Positions 10,424 through 19,202 of a DNA stretch of 64,000 bases are shown in pieces (the first letter of the stretch is position 1; each line of letters opens with the position of its first letter). The stretch is from the NCBI GenBank assembly GCA_902613995.1, contig CACMJG010000006.1, positions 1 through 64,000 on the forward strand, in the 5' to 3' direction. The notes under the pieces are model-generated. The model was given only the letters and a program-made list of their open reading frames with translations, did no database searches and was not told the origin of the DNA. The stretch comes from an uncultured Alphaproteobacteria bacterium (GTDB lineage Bacteria; Pseudomonadota; Alphaproteobacteria; Methylaequorales; Methylaequoraceae). The translations under genes and the position numbers were made by a program.

Positions 10424-11299
10424 TTTTTCTTCGACTTTTTTAAACCCAAAAAATAATATTAGTGGGGAGGCAATAAATATTGATGAGTACGTGCCAATCA
10501 AGACTCCCCACATCATTGCAGAAACAAAACCTTTAACTACTTCTCCTCCAAAAATAAATAATGCTAACAAAGCTAGAAGTGTAGTAATTGAAGTCATTAA
10601 CGTTCTTGACAAAGTCTGATTAATAGATTGATTTAACAATTCTTCTAAAGCTCTGTCGGTTTTCACTAAATTTTCTCTTATTCTGTCAAATACGACAACT
10701 GTATCGTTAATTGAATATCCTGCAATAGTTAAAATTGCAGCAATCGAGGCCAGATTGAACTCTATTTGTGTTAAAGAAAAAAAACCCATAGTTGAAAGAA
10801 CATCGTGAAATAGAGCGACTAAAGCACCAAGACCAAATTGCCACCCAGAAAATCTAAACCAAATATAAATGAACATTGCAATTAAAGAGAATAATACCGC
10901 TTTTATTGCGATTGACTTAAGCTCTTTACCAACTTTAGGTCCAACGAATTCAACCCTTCTGTAATCAGTATCATCGTCTAACTCATTTTTTAATTTTTGA
11001 ATAATTTGCTCTTGGGTCATGTTACTATCATCAATTTTTTCTAATCTGAATAAAATTGTGTTAGAATCGCCAAATTCCTGTATTTCAGAATTTCCAATTT
11101 GTAATTTGTCTATTTTGTCTCTCAATATAGCAAGGTTAGGGGCTTCAGAAAATTTAGCTTCGACCATGATTCCACCTTTAAAATCAATACCAAGATTCAA
11201 GTTTTTGGTCAGAAATAGAAAGGCTGATAATCCCATCAAGGATATGGATAATAAAAAAGCGACAAATCTGTATTTGAAAAAATTAATATTAAACTTCAT
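10418..11299 (-). CDS. secF: Protein translocase subunit SecF
   Basis: SecF works with SecD to pull exported proteins across the inner membrane using the proton-motive force. The 293-residue protein has six expected membrane spans, the N-terminal GIDFKGG motif (about residue 35), and the late segment TIAGYSINDTVVVFDRIRE that is characteristic of the SecD/SecF family. I place the start at ATG 11299, five bases past the secD stop; an upstream ATG at 11344 would add 15 residues and overlap secD by 40 bases. It is the last gene of the yajC-secD-secF unit. Confidence 0.95.
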   Translation of the reverse strand: MKFNINFFKYRFVAFLLSISLMGLSAFLFLTKNLNLGIDFKGGIMVEAKFSEAPNLAILRDKIDKLQIGNSEIQEFGDSNTILFRLEKIDDSNMTQEQIIQKLKNELDDDTDYRRVEFVGPKVGKELKSIAIKAVLFSLIAMFIYIWFRFSGWQFGLGALVALFHDVLSTMGFFSLTQIEFNLASIAAILTIAGYSINDTVVVFDRIRENLVKTDRALEELLNQSINQTLSRTLMTSITTLLALLALFIFGGEVVKGFVSAMMWGVLIGTYSSIFIASPLILFFGFKKVEEKS

Positions 11300-11304
11300 G
11301 GTTT

Positions 11305-12879
11305 TTAAATATACAATCTTTTCGGTTTTAGCTTGAGGACCCAAAAAGTTACTATAAGTTTAGTTAAAATTAACGCTGTAAACATTGACGTTAATATACC
11401 GATGCTCAACGTTACTGCGAAACCTTTTATAGGTCCCGATCCATAATTATATAATAAAAGTGCCGCAATGAGGGTTGTAAAATTTGCATCTAAAATAGTT
11501 TTTATTGCAAATTTGTAACCTAAATCAATTGAGTTCAAGATTGATCTTCCAGACCTTATTTCCTCTTTTATTCTTTCAAAAACCAAGACATTTGCGTCGA
11601 CTGCCATACCAACCGTCAAAACTATCCCAGCTATCCCTGGCATCGTTAAGGTAGCTTCTATCGCGCTCAACATCGAAATCAACAATATGATGTTGAAAAT
11701 TATGGCAAAATCAGCAACAATTCCAAAGACTCTATATCTTATGATCATGAATACTATTACTAAAATAAAACCAATAACTAATGCTTTTTTACCTGCTTCT
11801 ATGGAATCAATTCCAAGACTAGGACCTACTGTTCTCTCCTCTAATACTTTAATAGGAGCTGGAAGAGATCCAGCTCTCAAAAGAACTGCTAAATCGTTGG
11901 CAGTTTCAGGCGAAAAATTACCACTAATATTTCCCTGACCTCCAGTAATAGGTTCCCTTATTTGAGGAGCACTTATTACTTTATTATCAAGAAGAATTGC
12001 TAATCTTTGATAAGTATTATCGGTGGTAACTTTGGCAAATTTCTTTGCACCCTTCTTATCGAATTCAAAAGCAACCACATATCTTCCAGTTTGCGCGTCA
12101 ACAGTCGCGGCAGCATTTTTTAGCCTTTCCCCAGTTAGTAGAACTCTTTTTTTTACAACAAACTGTTTCTCATAAGCTGTTGGATCAGCATTTAAGGCTT
12201 TAAAAGTTCCAGGTGGAAGTTTTCCTCTTTGCTCAGCAAGCTCTACTGTGGTTGGATCTAGCATATGAAAATTCAGTTTTGCTGTTCTACCTATTAAAGC
12301 TTTTACTCTCTCCGGATTTTTGATTCCTGGAAGCTGAACAACAATTCTTTCTTCTCCTTGTCTTTGAATTGAGGGTTCTTTTGTTCCGGATTCATCAACT
12401 CTTTTCCTTACAACCTCAATAGATTGTTCCACGGTATTAGCTCTAGTATCAATGATATATTCATCAGAAAAAAATAGGTTTAATTTGTTTTTGGATTCTT
12501 CAATTAGAATACCCTTTTCAATATTTTCTTTAATACTGTTTTTGGCTGTAGTTATTTTTTCTGGATCAGTAATTGTTACTACTGCTCCTGTTATTTTTGA
12601 GCCAAGATTAGAGTATTTAATTTTTGATTTTCTCAAAGACTTTCTAATATCGTCAACTAAATCTTCAGATTTTTCTTTTAAAACTGATTTGGTGTCAACT
12701 TCGAGAAGGAGATGTGATCCACCCTGAAGATCAAGTCCTAAATTAACTTGCTTCTGTGAAAGAAATTTTGGAAGTGCGGTAACTTCACTTTTTCCATAAA
12801 TATTTGGAATAATATAATATATTGCTGTCAAGCAAACTGCCAAAACAAAAAAAACATTCCATTTATTAATCTTTAGCAT
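11305..12879 (-). CDS. secD: Protein translocase subunit SecD
   Basis: A 524-residue SecD, the partner of SecF in the Sec accessory complex. One membrane span near the N-terminus is followed by the motif LGLDLQGGSHLLLEVD, a large periplasmic P1 domain with VVRKRVDESGTKEPSIQRQG, and five C-terminal spans including GMAVDANVLVFERIKEE, the conserved Asp-containing segment linked to proton use. Length is typical for alphaproteobacteria. It lies 6 bases downstream of yajC and just upstream of secF, so the three are probably co-transcribed. Confidence 0.97.
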   Translation of the reverse strand: MLKINKWNVFFVLAVCLTAIYYIIPNIYGKSEVTALPKFLSQKQVNLGLDLQGGSHLLLEVDTKSVLKEKSEDLVDDIRKSLRKSKIKYSNLGSKITGAVVTITDPEKITTAKNSIKENIEKGILIEESKNKLNLFFSDEYIIDTRANTVEQSIEVVRKRVDESGTKEPSIQRQGEERIVVQLPGIKNPERVKALIGRTAKLNFHMLDPTTVELAEQRGKLPPGTFKALNADPTAYEKQFVVKKRVLLTGERLKNAAATVDAQTGRYVVAFEFDKKGAKKFAKVTTDNTYQRLAILLDNKVISAPQIREPITGGQGNISGNFSPETANDLAVLLRAGSLPAPIKVLEERTVGPSLGIDSIEAGKKALVIGFILVIVFMIIRYRVFGIVADFAIIFNIILLISMLSAIEATLTMPGIAGIVLTVGMAVDANVLVFERIKEEIRSGRSILNSIDLGYKFAIKTILDANFTTLIAALLLYNYGSGPIKGFAVTLSIGILTSMFTALILTKLIVTFWVLKLKPKRLYI

Positions 12880-12885
12880 TTGTTT

Positions 12886-13185
12886 TTATTTTTTTATTAC
12901 ATCAGCAACGGTTGATCGGATGATAATAACATTAACACCTTTAGATATTTCAACTGTAAGTTTATCATTATCTACTTTTATAACTTTTCCTAAAATTCCT
13001 CCACTTGATAAAATTTCATCACCTCTTTGTATTGAGTCTAAGAGAACTTTATGCTCTTTTTGTTTTTTTTGTTGTGGTCTAATAAGAAGAAAATAAAAAA
13101 TTAAAAAAATTAGAATTAATGGAATGAATGAGGCTAGCATCGATGGCTGTTGAGCAGCTGCTTGGGCATGAGCATGATTAATCAT
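12886..13185 (-). CDS. yajC: Preprotein translocase subunit YajC
   Basis: A 99-residue single-span inner-membrane protein that associates with SecDF. The span (residues about 17-38) is followed by the family hallmark RPQQKKQKEH and the DEILSSGGILGKV stretch. A ribosome-site-like AAGGAA precedes the ATG. It is the first gene of yajC-secD-secF and is divergent from the DUF815 ATPase, with 107 AT-rich bases between that must carry both promoters; I saw no confident promoter match there. Confidence 0.95.
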   Translation of the reverse strand: MINHAHAQAAAQQPSMLASFIPLILIFLIFYFLLIRPQQKKQKEHKVLLDSIQRGDEILSSGGILGKVIKVDNDKLTVEISKGVNVIIIRSTVADVIKK

Positions 13186-13292
13186 GATATTCCTTTAAAT
13201 AATTGTTTACATTTAAATACAATGAAATCAATATAGAAAATCTTTATAAATACAAGTATAAAATAAGAATTTGATTAAAATATTAAAAAGTT

Positions 13293-14057
13293 ATGAGTGT
13301 TATTAATAATGTCAAACAACTAAAAGAAAATAATTTTTTTATTTTTATTCCAAGAAGTAAAAAGTTAGAACCTATAAAAACAAATTTTTATTTGAAGCTA
13401 GAAGATCTTTTAGAAATTAATTACCAAAAAGATGTTGTCCTTAAAAACACAACAAATTTTTTGAAAAATAAATCATCAAATAATATTTTACTTTGGGGAG
13501 CAAAAGGAATGGGTAAGTCAACATTAGTAAAGTGCGTAGTTGATTATTGTAATAAAGAATTAAATCAAGACTTAAAAATGCTGGAAGTACTTAACAACAA
13601 TGTTGAGCACTTAATAGATATTGTGTACGAACTAAGTAAATATGAATATAAATTCATTATTTTTATTGATGATATTTCATTTAAAGATAATGACGATAAC
13701 TTCAGTTTATTTAAAACACTCATTGAAGGAAGTCTTCTAAGTCATGTTGAAAATGTTCGTTATTACATAACATCGAATTTAAGACATCTATCGCATCGAA
13801 GCACAGATATTTCAAATAATGATATTGAAAGCAAAGAAAAAAATCAAAATCTAATATCCTTATCTGATCGATTCGGGTGTTGGGTCGGTTTTTATGATTC
13901 TAATCAAGAGCAATATATAAACATTGTAAAATATTATTTAAAAAAAAACTCAATGAAATTTTCGAAACATTTAGAGAGAAAAGCATTAAATTGGTCAATT
14001 GCAAAAGGGAATTTTTCTGGAAGGACAGCTCACCAATTTGTAAAAAATCTTAAATAA
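13293..14057 (+). CDS. DUF815 family AAA-type ATP-binding protein
   Basis: A 254-residue ATPase of the DUF815 family, whose substrate is not known. It has a Walker A motif WGAKGMGKSTL (around residue 68), a Walker B FIIFIDDISF and the family segment SLSDRFGCWVGFYD near residue 190. In alphaproteobacteria the gene commonly lies between the LysM/M23 gene and yajC, as here. It faces the LysM gene with only 14 bases between the stop codons. A chaperone-like or secretion-linked job is possible from the neighbourhood but is only a guess. Confidence 0.88.
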   Translation: MSVINNVKQLKENNFFIFIPRSKKLEPIKTNFYLKLEDLLEINYQKDVVLKNTTNFLKNKSSNNILLWGAKGMGKSTLVKCVVDYCNKELNQDLKMLEVLNNNVEHLIDIVYELSKYEYKFIIFIDDISFKDNDDNFSLFKTLIEGSLLSHVENVRYYITSNLRHLSHRSTDISNNDIESKEKNQNLISLSDRFGCWVGFYDSNQEQYINIVKYYLKKNSMKFSKHLERKALNWSIAKGNFSGRTAHQFVKNLK

Positions 14058-14071
14058 TAGATTAGTCATTA

Positions 14072-14950
14072 TTAGAGTAATTTTAACGGATTTACAGATT
14101 CCTTACCTTTACGAATTTCAAAATGAAGTTGCGGTGATCTCACATTACCAGTATTTCCTACTGAACCAATGATTTCACCTTTACTGACCTTTTTACCTTT
14201 TTCTGTAAAAACTTCATTTAGATGTGCATATGCAGTTATCCAATTTTTTGAATGTTTTATCAAAATTAAATTTCCATAACCTGGGATTTCATTTCCGCAG
14301 TAAATGACTTTTCCAGCTTGTGATGATATTACTTTTGTTCCTTTTTTTGAGTCAATGTTTATTCCATCATTATAAAATCCCTCTTTTGATTTTCCATATT
14401 TTGAAAGTAGCTTACCTCTTACAGGCCAGATAAATGTTGAGTTTTTTTTATCGCTAAGTATTACAATTTTTCTATTTTCTATTTTTTTTTTTTTAAATTT
14501 ACTGTCCCATTTTTTGTTTTTAATTTTTTTTATTTTTTCACTTCTTTTAGGAATAATTAATTCTTTTCCAACTTTTATATTATTAACATTTTTAATATTA
14601 TTGTATTTTGCGAGAGTAAACACCGTTGTTTCATAATACCTTGATATGGAATAGAGAGTTTCGCCTTTGACGACTATATGCTTTTTATTTTGAGGAATGA
14701 AAATACTTTGATTTGGAAATATTTTATATGGTTCTTGTATTTTATTTACTTTGATGAGCTCTTGAATTGAGATATTGAACTGACGCGATATTGAAAAAAG
14801 GTTATCACCTTTTTTTACTTTATATCGATTATCCTTTTGGTTATAGTCACTGCCTACCTTCCCTTTATAGTCAATGATTTTATAATCATCATATAAATAA
14901 CTTTCACAACTCATTACGAAAAAAAATAATAAAATGTACAAATTTTTCAT
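14072..14950 (-). CDS. LysM / degenerate LytM (M23) envelope lipoprotein, NlpD/DipM-like
   Basis: A 292-residue predicted lipoprotein: the signal peptide ends in a lipobox with Cys15 (VMSC). Two LysM peptidoglycan-binding modules follow (about residues 42-87 and 92-135), then a lysine-rich linker and a C-terminal M23 domain. The M23 zinc-binding His of the first motif is replaced (NDGINID instead of an HxxxD form) and the third motif reads YAHL, while HFEIR is kept. NlpD of E. coli and DipM of Caulobacter are similarly altered and activate amidases at division instead of cutting peptidoglycan, so that role is inferred here. It follows pcm with a 4-base overlap. Confidence 0.88.
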   Translation of the reverse strand: MKNLYILLFFFVMSCESYLYDDYKIIDYKGKVGSDYNQKDNRYKVKKGDNLFSISRQFNISIQELIKVNKIQEPYKIFPNQSIFIPQNKKHIVVKGETLYSISRYYETTVFTLAKYNNIKNVNNIKVGKELIIPKRSEKIKKIKNKKWDSKFKKKKIENRKIVILSDKKNSTFIWPVRGKLLSKYGKSKEGFYNDGINIDSKKGTKVISSQAGKVIYCGNEIPGYGNLILIKHSKNWITAYAHLNEVFTEKGKKVSKGEIIGSVGNTGNVRSPQLHFEIRKGKESVNPLKLL

Positions 14951-15594
14951 TTATTCTCTTTTCCTTCTAATAGTGGAACAAATCTCACTGAACCAATATC
15001 AGTGATTGCGAGCGTTTCATTATTTTTTGTAATGCTCTTTAAAATTTGATCATTGTGCTGGTCACCAATAGGAATGATCATTTTACCATTAGTTGATAAT
15101 TGCTCAACTAGCTTTCCAGGAATCTCAGGAGCACTGGCAGTAACTATTATTCTATCGAATGGTGCTTGATCCTTCCACCCAAGACCACCATCATCGTGCT
15201 TGCAAAAAATATTTGTTACCATAAGTTTTTTGAAAAGATTATATGCATTAATAGACAAGAATTTGTGTCTTTCTACAGTATAAACAAATCTTGCTAATTT
15301 AGAGAGAATAAAAGTTTGGTACCCACTTCCAGTTCCAATCTCTAATACTCTCATATTTTTTTTTATATCTAAAAATTGTGTCATTAGCGCAACAACAAGC
15401 GGCTGAGATATAGTTTGTCCGCAATCTATAGGAAGAGCAATGTTATCATAAGCTTTTTGTCTTAGACTTTCTTCTACAAAAATTTGCCTATCAACTTCCT
15501 CCATTACCTTTAAAACATCTGCTTTATCAATTCCATGATTTTGAAGTTCTAAAATTAAATTAATTTTTTTTTTAATTTCAGATTTTTTTATCAT
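14947..15594 (-). CDS. pcm: Protein-L-isoaspartate O-methyltransferase
   Basis: Pcm methylates isoaspartyl residues in aged proteins so that they can revert to aspartate. The 215-residue protein shows the family sequence DNIALPIDCGQTISQPLVVA, SAM motif I VLEIGTGSGYQ, and RIIVTASAPEIP. ATG 15594 is preferred; an in-frame GTG at 15606 would add four residues. Either way the start lies inside the end of serS (17 bases of overlap from the ATG). In many alphaproteobacteria surE lies between serS and pcm; here it is absent. It is coupled to the LysM/LytM gene downstream. Confidence 0.94.
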   Translation of the reverse strand: MIKKSEIKKKINLILELQNHGIDKADVLKVMEEVDRQIFVEESLRQKAYDNIALPIDCGQTISQPLVVALMTQFLDIKKNMRVLEIGTGSGYQTFILSKLARFVYTVERHKFLSINAYNLFKKLMVTNIFCKHDDGGLGWKDQAPFDRIIVTASAPEIPGKLVEQLSTNGKMIIPIGDQHNDQILKSITKNNETLAITDIGSVRFVPLLEGKENK

Positions 15595-16855
15595 TAGAAA
15601 TAACACTTAAACCATTTGTATATTCTTTCAAGATTGATGGAATTTTGATTGTTCCATCCTCATTTTGATAATTTTCAAGAATAGATATTAAAAGTCTTCC
15701 AATAGCTAAAGATGAACCGTTAAGGGTATGTGGATAATAAATTTCTCCACTTTCAAAATTTTTAATTCGCATTTTCATTCTTCTTGATTGAAAATCGGTA
15801 CAATTTGAACAACTCGATACTTCTCTATATTTATTTTGACCTGGCATCCATATTTCTATATCGAGAGTATAAGAGGATGAAAAACCAATATCACCAGAAC
15901 AAAGTTCTACAATTCTGTAGGGTATAGACAATTTCTTCAATATATTTTCGACACAATTTATCATGTTATTTAATTCCTCATATGATTGTTCCGGTTCCGA
16001 AATCGTTACCAACTCTACTTTGCCGAACTGATGCTCTCTCATTAATCCTTTAGTATCTGCACCTGATGCTCCGGCCTCTGCTCTAAAGCAATTTGTATAT
16101 GTTGTATATTTTAAGGGCAAATCATTTTTATTAATAATTGAATCTCTGTTCAGATTTGTTAAGGGAACTTCTGAAGTAGGAATAAGAAATAGATCGTTAA
16201 AATTTGTTTTAAACAGATCTTCTTCAAATTTTGGAAGTTGACCCGTTCCTTCGAGAGCTTCACTTTTTACAAGTTCTGGAACTACATACTCTTCAAAACC
16301 AAATTCTAATGAATTATTATCAAGTAAAAAATTAATTAGCCCCCTATGAAGTTTTGCCAAATCACTTTTTAATATCGAAAATCTACTTCCTGAAATTTTA
16401 ATTGCTTTTTTATAATCGATCAGACCAAGATTTTCTGCTAATTCCAAATGATTTTTTGGTTTAAAATTAAAGTTTTTAATTTCACCATGTTCTTTAATAA
16501 TTCTGTTATCTTGTTCAGACTCCCCGTCAGGAACATTTTTAGACAAAATATTCGGAATAAACAGCATTGATTGATTTAATTCACTTAATTTTAAATCTGC
16601 GATATCACTTACTTTATCAATTTTTATTTTTAATTCATGGACTAAATTTTTAATTTCTTCGACGTTTTTTTTTTTACTTAAGAAAGATTTAGATAATGAG
16701 TTTTTTTCTTCTAATAATTTTTGTTTTTGATTTAATTGTTCTAAATATTCGTTATGAATTTTTACTATTTTAGAACTACAAGGTGCCAGATTTCTTTTTT
16801 TTAAAGAATCATCTAAAATTAAGGGGTTCTTTTTTATAAACTTTATATCGTGCAA
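15578..16855 (-). CDS. serS: Seryl-tRNA synthetase
   Basis: A class II aminoacyl-tRNA synthetase of 425 residues that charges tRNA-Ser. The N-terminal antiparallel coiled-coil arm (about residues 30-100) and the catalytic core are clear, with motif 2 TNCFRAEAGASGADTKGLMR and motif 3 around GSSLAIGRLL. The start is TTG at 16855, because the normal SerS N-terminus (MHDIKFIKKNP) begins exactly there. It follows tatC by 4 bases in the tat-serS-pcm series typical of alphaproteobacteria. Confidence 0.97.
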   Translation of the reverse strand: MHDIKFIKKNPLILDDSLKKRNLAPCSSKIVKIHNEYLEQLNQKQKLLEEKNSLSKSFLSKKKNVEEIKNLVHELKIKIDKVSDIADLKLSELNQSMLFIPNILSKNVPDGESEQDNRIIKEHGEIKNFNFKPKNHLELAENLGLIDYKKAIKISGSRFSILKSDLAKLHRGLINFLLDNNSLEFGFEEYVVPELVKSEALEGTGQLPKFEEDLFKTNFNDLFLIPTSEVPLTNLNRDSIINKNDLPLKYTTYTNCFRAEAGASGADTKGLMREHQFGKVELVTISEPEQSYEELNNMINCVENILKKLSIPYRIVELCSGDIGFSSSYTLDIEIWMPGQNKYREVSSCSNCTDFQSRRMKMRIKNFESGEIYYPHTLNGSSLAIGRLLISILENYQNEDGTIKIPSILKEYTNGLSVISNDKKI

Positions 16856-16859
16856 AATT

Positions 16860-17582
16860 TTACTTTCTCATAAAAAAAAAAATAAAAGCTATTGAAACTT
16901 CATAAAAGATTATAAGTGGAATAGCAATGCCTAACTGTGAAATAATATCAGGAGGAGTAAACAATGCTGAAAAAACTAAAATTCCTAAAAAGAAGTATTT
17001 TCTATTTTTTCTAAGGAATTTGATATCAACTATTCCAAATTTTGTTAAAATTATTAAAAGAATTGGAAATTCAAATGACATTCCAGATGCAAACAACAAA
17101 AACATTGTTAATTTCATATATTCTGAATATCTTGATTCAAGTTCTAAATTAAGACCTGACGAAAAAAAATTTTCAAACGAAATAAAAAAAGTCCAGATAA
17201 AAGGAATTAAAATAAAGTACGCAAAAGCAATTCCAAAAAAAAATAAGATCGGAACAAAAAAAAATATAGGCATAAAAATTCTTTTTTCTTTCTTATACAT
17301 TGCTGGTGATAAAAAAAGTACCATTTGGACAATTAAAAAGGGCATTGAAATAATAAAAGACGCAAATAATGAAATTTTTAGATTAGATACGAAAACTTCT
17401 GGTAATCCAGTAAAAATCATCCTTTTATCATCAGAATCAACAAGTAATTTGAATAAAGGTTTAGAAAGAAGTTCTCCCAAATGAGAAGCATTATAAAAAA
17501 AAATAATAAAACTTATAATTAGAAATAAAAAGCTTAAAAGCAATCTATTTCTTAGTTCTTTTAGATGATCTAGATACTTCAT
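16860..17582 (-). CDS. tatC: Sec-independent protein translocase TatC
   Basis: TatC is the six-span core of the twin-arginine translocase, which binds twin-arginine signal peptides and exports folded proteins. The 240-residue protein begins with HLKELRNRLLLS, the conserved cytoplasmic N-terminus, and carries SPAMYKKEKR (a variant of the family's P-x-L-x-x-x-E-R loop) and FTPPDIISQLGIAIPLIIFYE. It overlaps tatB by 38 bases; the tatB reading frame ends within it. Confidence 0.95.
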   Translation of the reverse strand: MKYLDHLKELRNRLLLSFLFLIISFIIFFYNASHLGELLSKPLFKLLVDSDDKRMIFTGLPEVFVSNLKISLFASFIISMPFLIVQMVLFLSPAMYKKEKRIFMPIFFFVPILFFFGIAFAYFILIPFIWTFFISFENFFSSGLNLELESRYSEYMKLTMFLLFASGMSFEFPILLIILTKFGIVDIKFLRKNRKYFFLGILVFSALFTPPDIISQLGIAIPLIIFYEVSIAFIFFFMRK

Positions 17583-17787
17583 TATTTATTTTTTTTTTTT
17601 TTATGTTAACTTCTGAAAATTCGTTATTAATTTCATCAATTTCATATTTAATGTTGTAAAAATATCTACTTAGTTTTCTGTAAAATAAACCAAGATTTTT
17701 AAATATAATTGGGACGTCTTCAGGCTTAACGAGTAAAACAAAAAAAAAAAAAATTATTAAAAATTCAATTAAACCTATATTAAGCAT
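17545..17787 (-). CDS. tatB: Sec-independent protein translocase TatB
   Basis: An 80-residue TatB: one N-terminal membrane segment (about residues 4-20) followed by the short hinge KPEDVP and an amphipathic helix, then a charged tail. It is short compared with many TatB proteins (about 100-170 residues). Position between tatA and tatC supports the call. Two 14-base homopolymers lie in the coding sequence: T14 in the membrane segment (17740-17753 on the opposite strand reads A) and A14 in the tail (17589-17602 reads T). The 3' end overlaps tatC by 38 bases. Confidence 0.82.
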   Translation of the reverse strand: MLNIGLIEFLIIFFFFVLLVKPEDVPIIFKNLGLFYRKLSRYFYNIKYEIDEINNEFSEVNIKKKKINNEVSRSSKRTKK

Positions 17788-17796
17788 AGATTCAAT

Positions 17797-17949
17797 TTAC
17801 TTTTCTTTCTTATCATCTTTTAAACCTTGCCTAAATGACTTAATCCCCTTGGCTATTTCTCCTGCAACCTTTGGCAACTTACCTGCCCCGAAAAATATCA
17901 AAACTATAACCAAAATTAAAATAATTTCCCAATGACCTAAACCGAACAT
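17797..17949 (-). CDS. tatA: Sec-independent protein translocase TatA
   Basis: A 50-residue TatA, the pore-forming subunit of the twin-arginine translocase. Translation gives MFGLGHWEIILILVIVL, one membrane span, then the family hinge FFGAGKLPKVAGEIAKGIK and a short charged tail ending DDKKEK. The FG-x-LP hinge is diagnostic. The start is supported by a good ribosome site (GGGAGAG five bases upstream). It lies between scpB and tatB, the usual alphaproteobacterial position. Confidence 0.95.
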   Translation of the reverse strand: MFGLGHWEIILILVIVLIFFGAGKLPKVAGEIAKGIKSFRQGLKDDKKEK

Positions 17950-17973
17950 AATCTCTCCCTTATTAAAAATATA

Positions 17974-18495
17974 CTACAAGATAACTGATTCTAATTCATC
18001 AACTTTTGGTAAATCTTTAATAGAATTTAACCCAAAATGTCTTAAAAATTCAAAATCTGTTACCCATGTCACTGGTCGACCAGGCGTTTCCCTCCTACCA
18101 GAGGGTTTTATCCATTTTAACTCCAATAAAGTATCTAGTGTACCTCTAAAAACTGGTTTTCCTCTAATTTTTTCTATTTCAGCTCTTGTAACCGGTTGAT
18201 GATACGAAATTATGGCCAAAGTTTCCATTGCTGCAGGAGACAAATTTCTCGTTTTCTTTGTCTCAATCCTCATATAATCGTTTAGTGTAACAGCTGTTTT
18301 AAAATAAAATCTTTTTTCTAATTCAATCAATTCAATTCCCCTATTCTTATAATCGTTTTTAAGCTCTTTTAGAATAAGATCTAAATTAAAATCACCATAA
18401 TAGGAGAGCATCTTTTTCATACTTTCCTTTGTCAAGGGTTCCTCCGCAGAAAAGATTAGAGATTCAATGAAATTTTTTGCAATCTTATTATCCAT
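17974..18495 (-). CDS. scpB: Segregation and condensation protein B
   Basis: ScpB is the winged-helix subunit that, with ScpA, bridges SMC in the chromosome-condensing complex. The 173-residue protein has the two winged-helix domains and the most conserved segment LSPAAMETLAIISYHQPVTR followed by IRGKPVFRGTLDTLLELKWI and GRRETPGRPV. It overlaps the stop of scpA by one base. The scpA-scpB-tatA order is typical of alphaproteobacteria. Confidence 0.96.
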   Translation of the reverse strand: MDNKIAKNFIESLIFSAEEPLTKESMKKMLSYYGDFNLDLILKELKNDYKNRGIELIELEKRFYFKTAVTLNDYMRIETKKTRNLSPAAMETLAIISYHQPVTRAEIEKIRGKPVFRGTLDTLLELKWIKPSGRRETPGRPVTWVTDFEFLRHFGLNSIKDLPKVDELESVIL

Positions 18496-19202
18496 TATTT
18501 TAATTTCACCATGATTTCTTCAAAATGATCCTTTTGGTTTATTAATATTTTTCCTTGATTAACATTGTCAAGCGAAGCTAGTAAAAGAGATAGTATTGCA
18601 GATTTTTTCATTTTTAAACTTTTTGTGCCCTCTGGAAGAAATTTAAAAAGTTTTAACCAATTTTTTTCTTTTAATTTAAAAATACTTTTAAGCCACGTTT
18701 CACCATCTTCAAGACTGTAAAAATCATTTTCCTCTGTAAGAAGTTTAATTGATTTTTTTTTTTTGAAAATTTCAGAATATTTTAAAATTAAGTCTTGTAG
18801 AGATATTTTTGGTACAATTTTGTTACTTATAATGAATTCATTCTTAATTGAAATATTTAAGAAATCATAACTTTCTCTTGGGAGTTTAAATATTTTATTT
18901 GTCAATTTTTTTATAGCATTATAGTGAATGATTCTTTGTGTTAGATCCTCTTGAATTTCCTCAACTTCTTCTTTTTCTTCAGGAATAAGTAACTTAGATT
19001 TCAAATACGCCAACAAGGAAGCCATCACTAAATAGTCCGCCGTTAATTTTAAATTTTCAAGATTTGCTTCTACAAAATTTAGGTATTGATTAGCCAGTTC
19101 TAGTATTGAAATTTTTTTTATATCGACTTTTTGTTTTTTTGATAAATCAAGTAATAAATCCAAAGGTCCTTCATATCCGCTTATGTTAAGATTTAGGTGC
19201 AT
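18495..19202 (-). CDS. scpA: Segregation and condensation protein A
   Basis: The kleisin subunit of the bacterial SMC condensin, 235 residues. The N-terminal SMC-binding domain starts with the typical YEGPLDLLLDLSKKQKVDI, continues through LANQYLNFVEA and YLVMASLLAYLKSKLLIP, and the C-terminal winged helix is at about residues 165-235. The start lies inside the end of nagZ (17-base overlap) and the stop overlaps scpB by one base, so it is part of the same transcript. Confidence 0.96.
   Translation of the reverse strand: MHLNLNISGYEGPLDLLLDLSKKQKVDIKKISILELANQYLNFVEANLENLKLTADYLVMASLLAYLKSKLLIPEEKEEVEEIQEDLTQRIIHYNAIKKLTNKIFKLPRESYDFLNISIKNEFIISNKIVPKISLQDLILKYSEIFKKKKSIKLLTEENDFYSLEDGETWLKSIFKLKEKNWLKLFKFLPEGTKSLKMKKSAILSLLLASLDNVNQGKILINQKDHFEEIMVKLK

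Noticed and set aside
11300-11344. Upstream ATG for secF
   Set aside because: It would overlap secD by 40 bases and adds a non-conserved stretch; ATG 11299 gives the usual short SecF N-terminus just after the secD stop.
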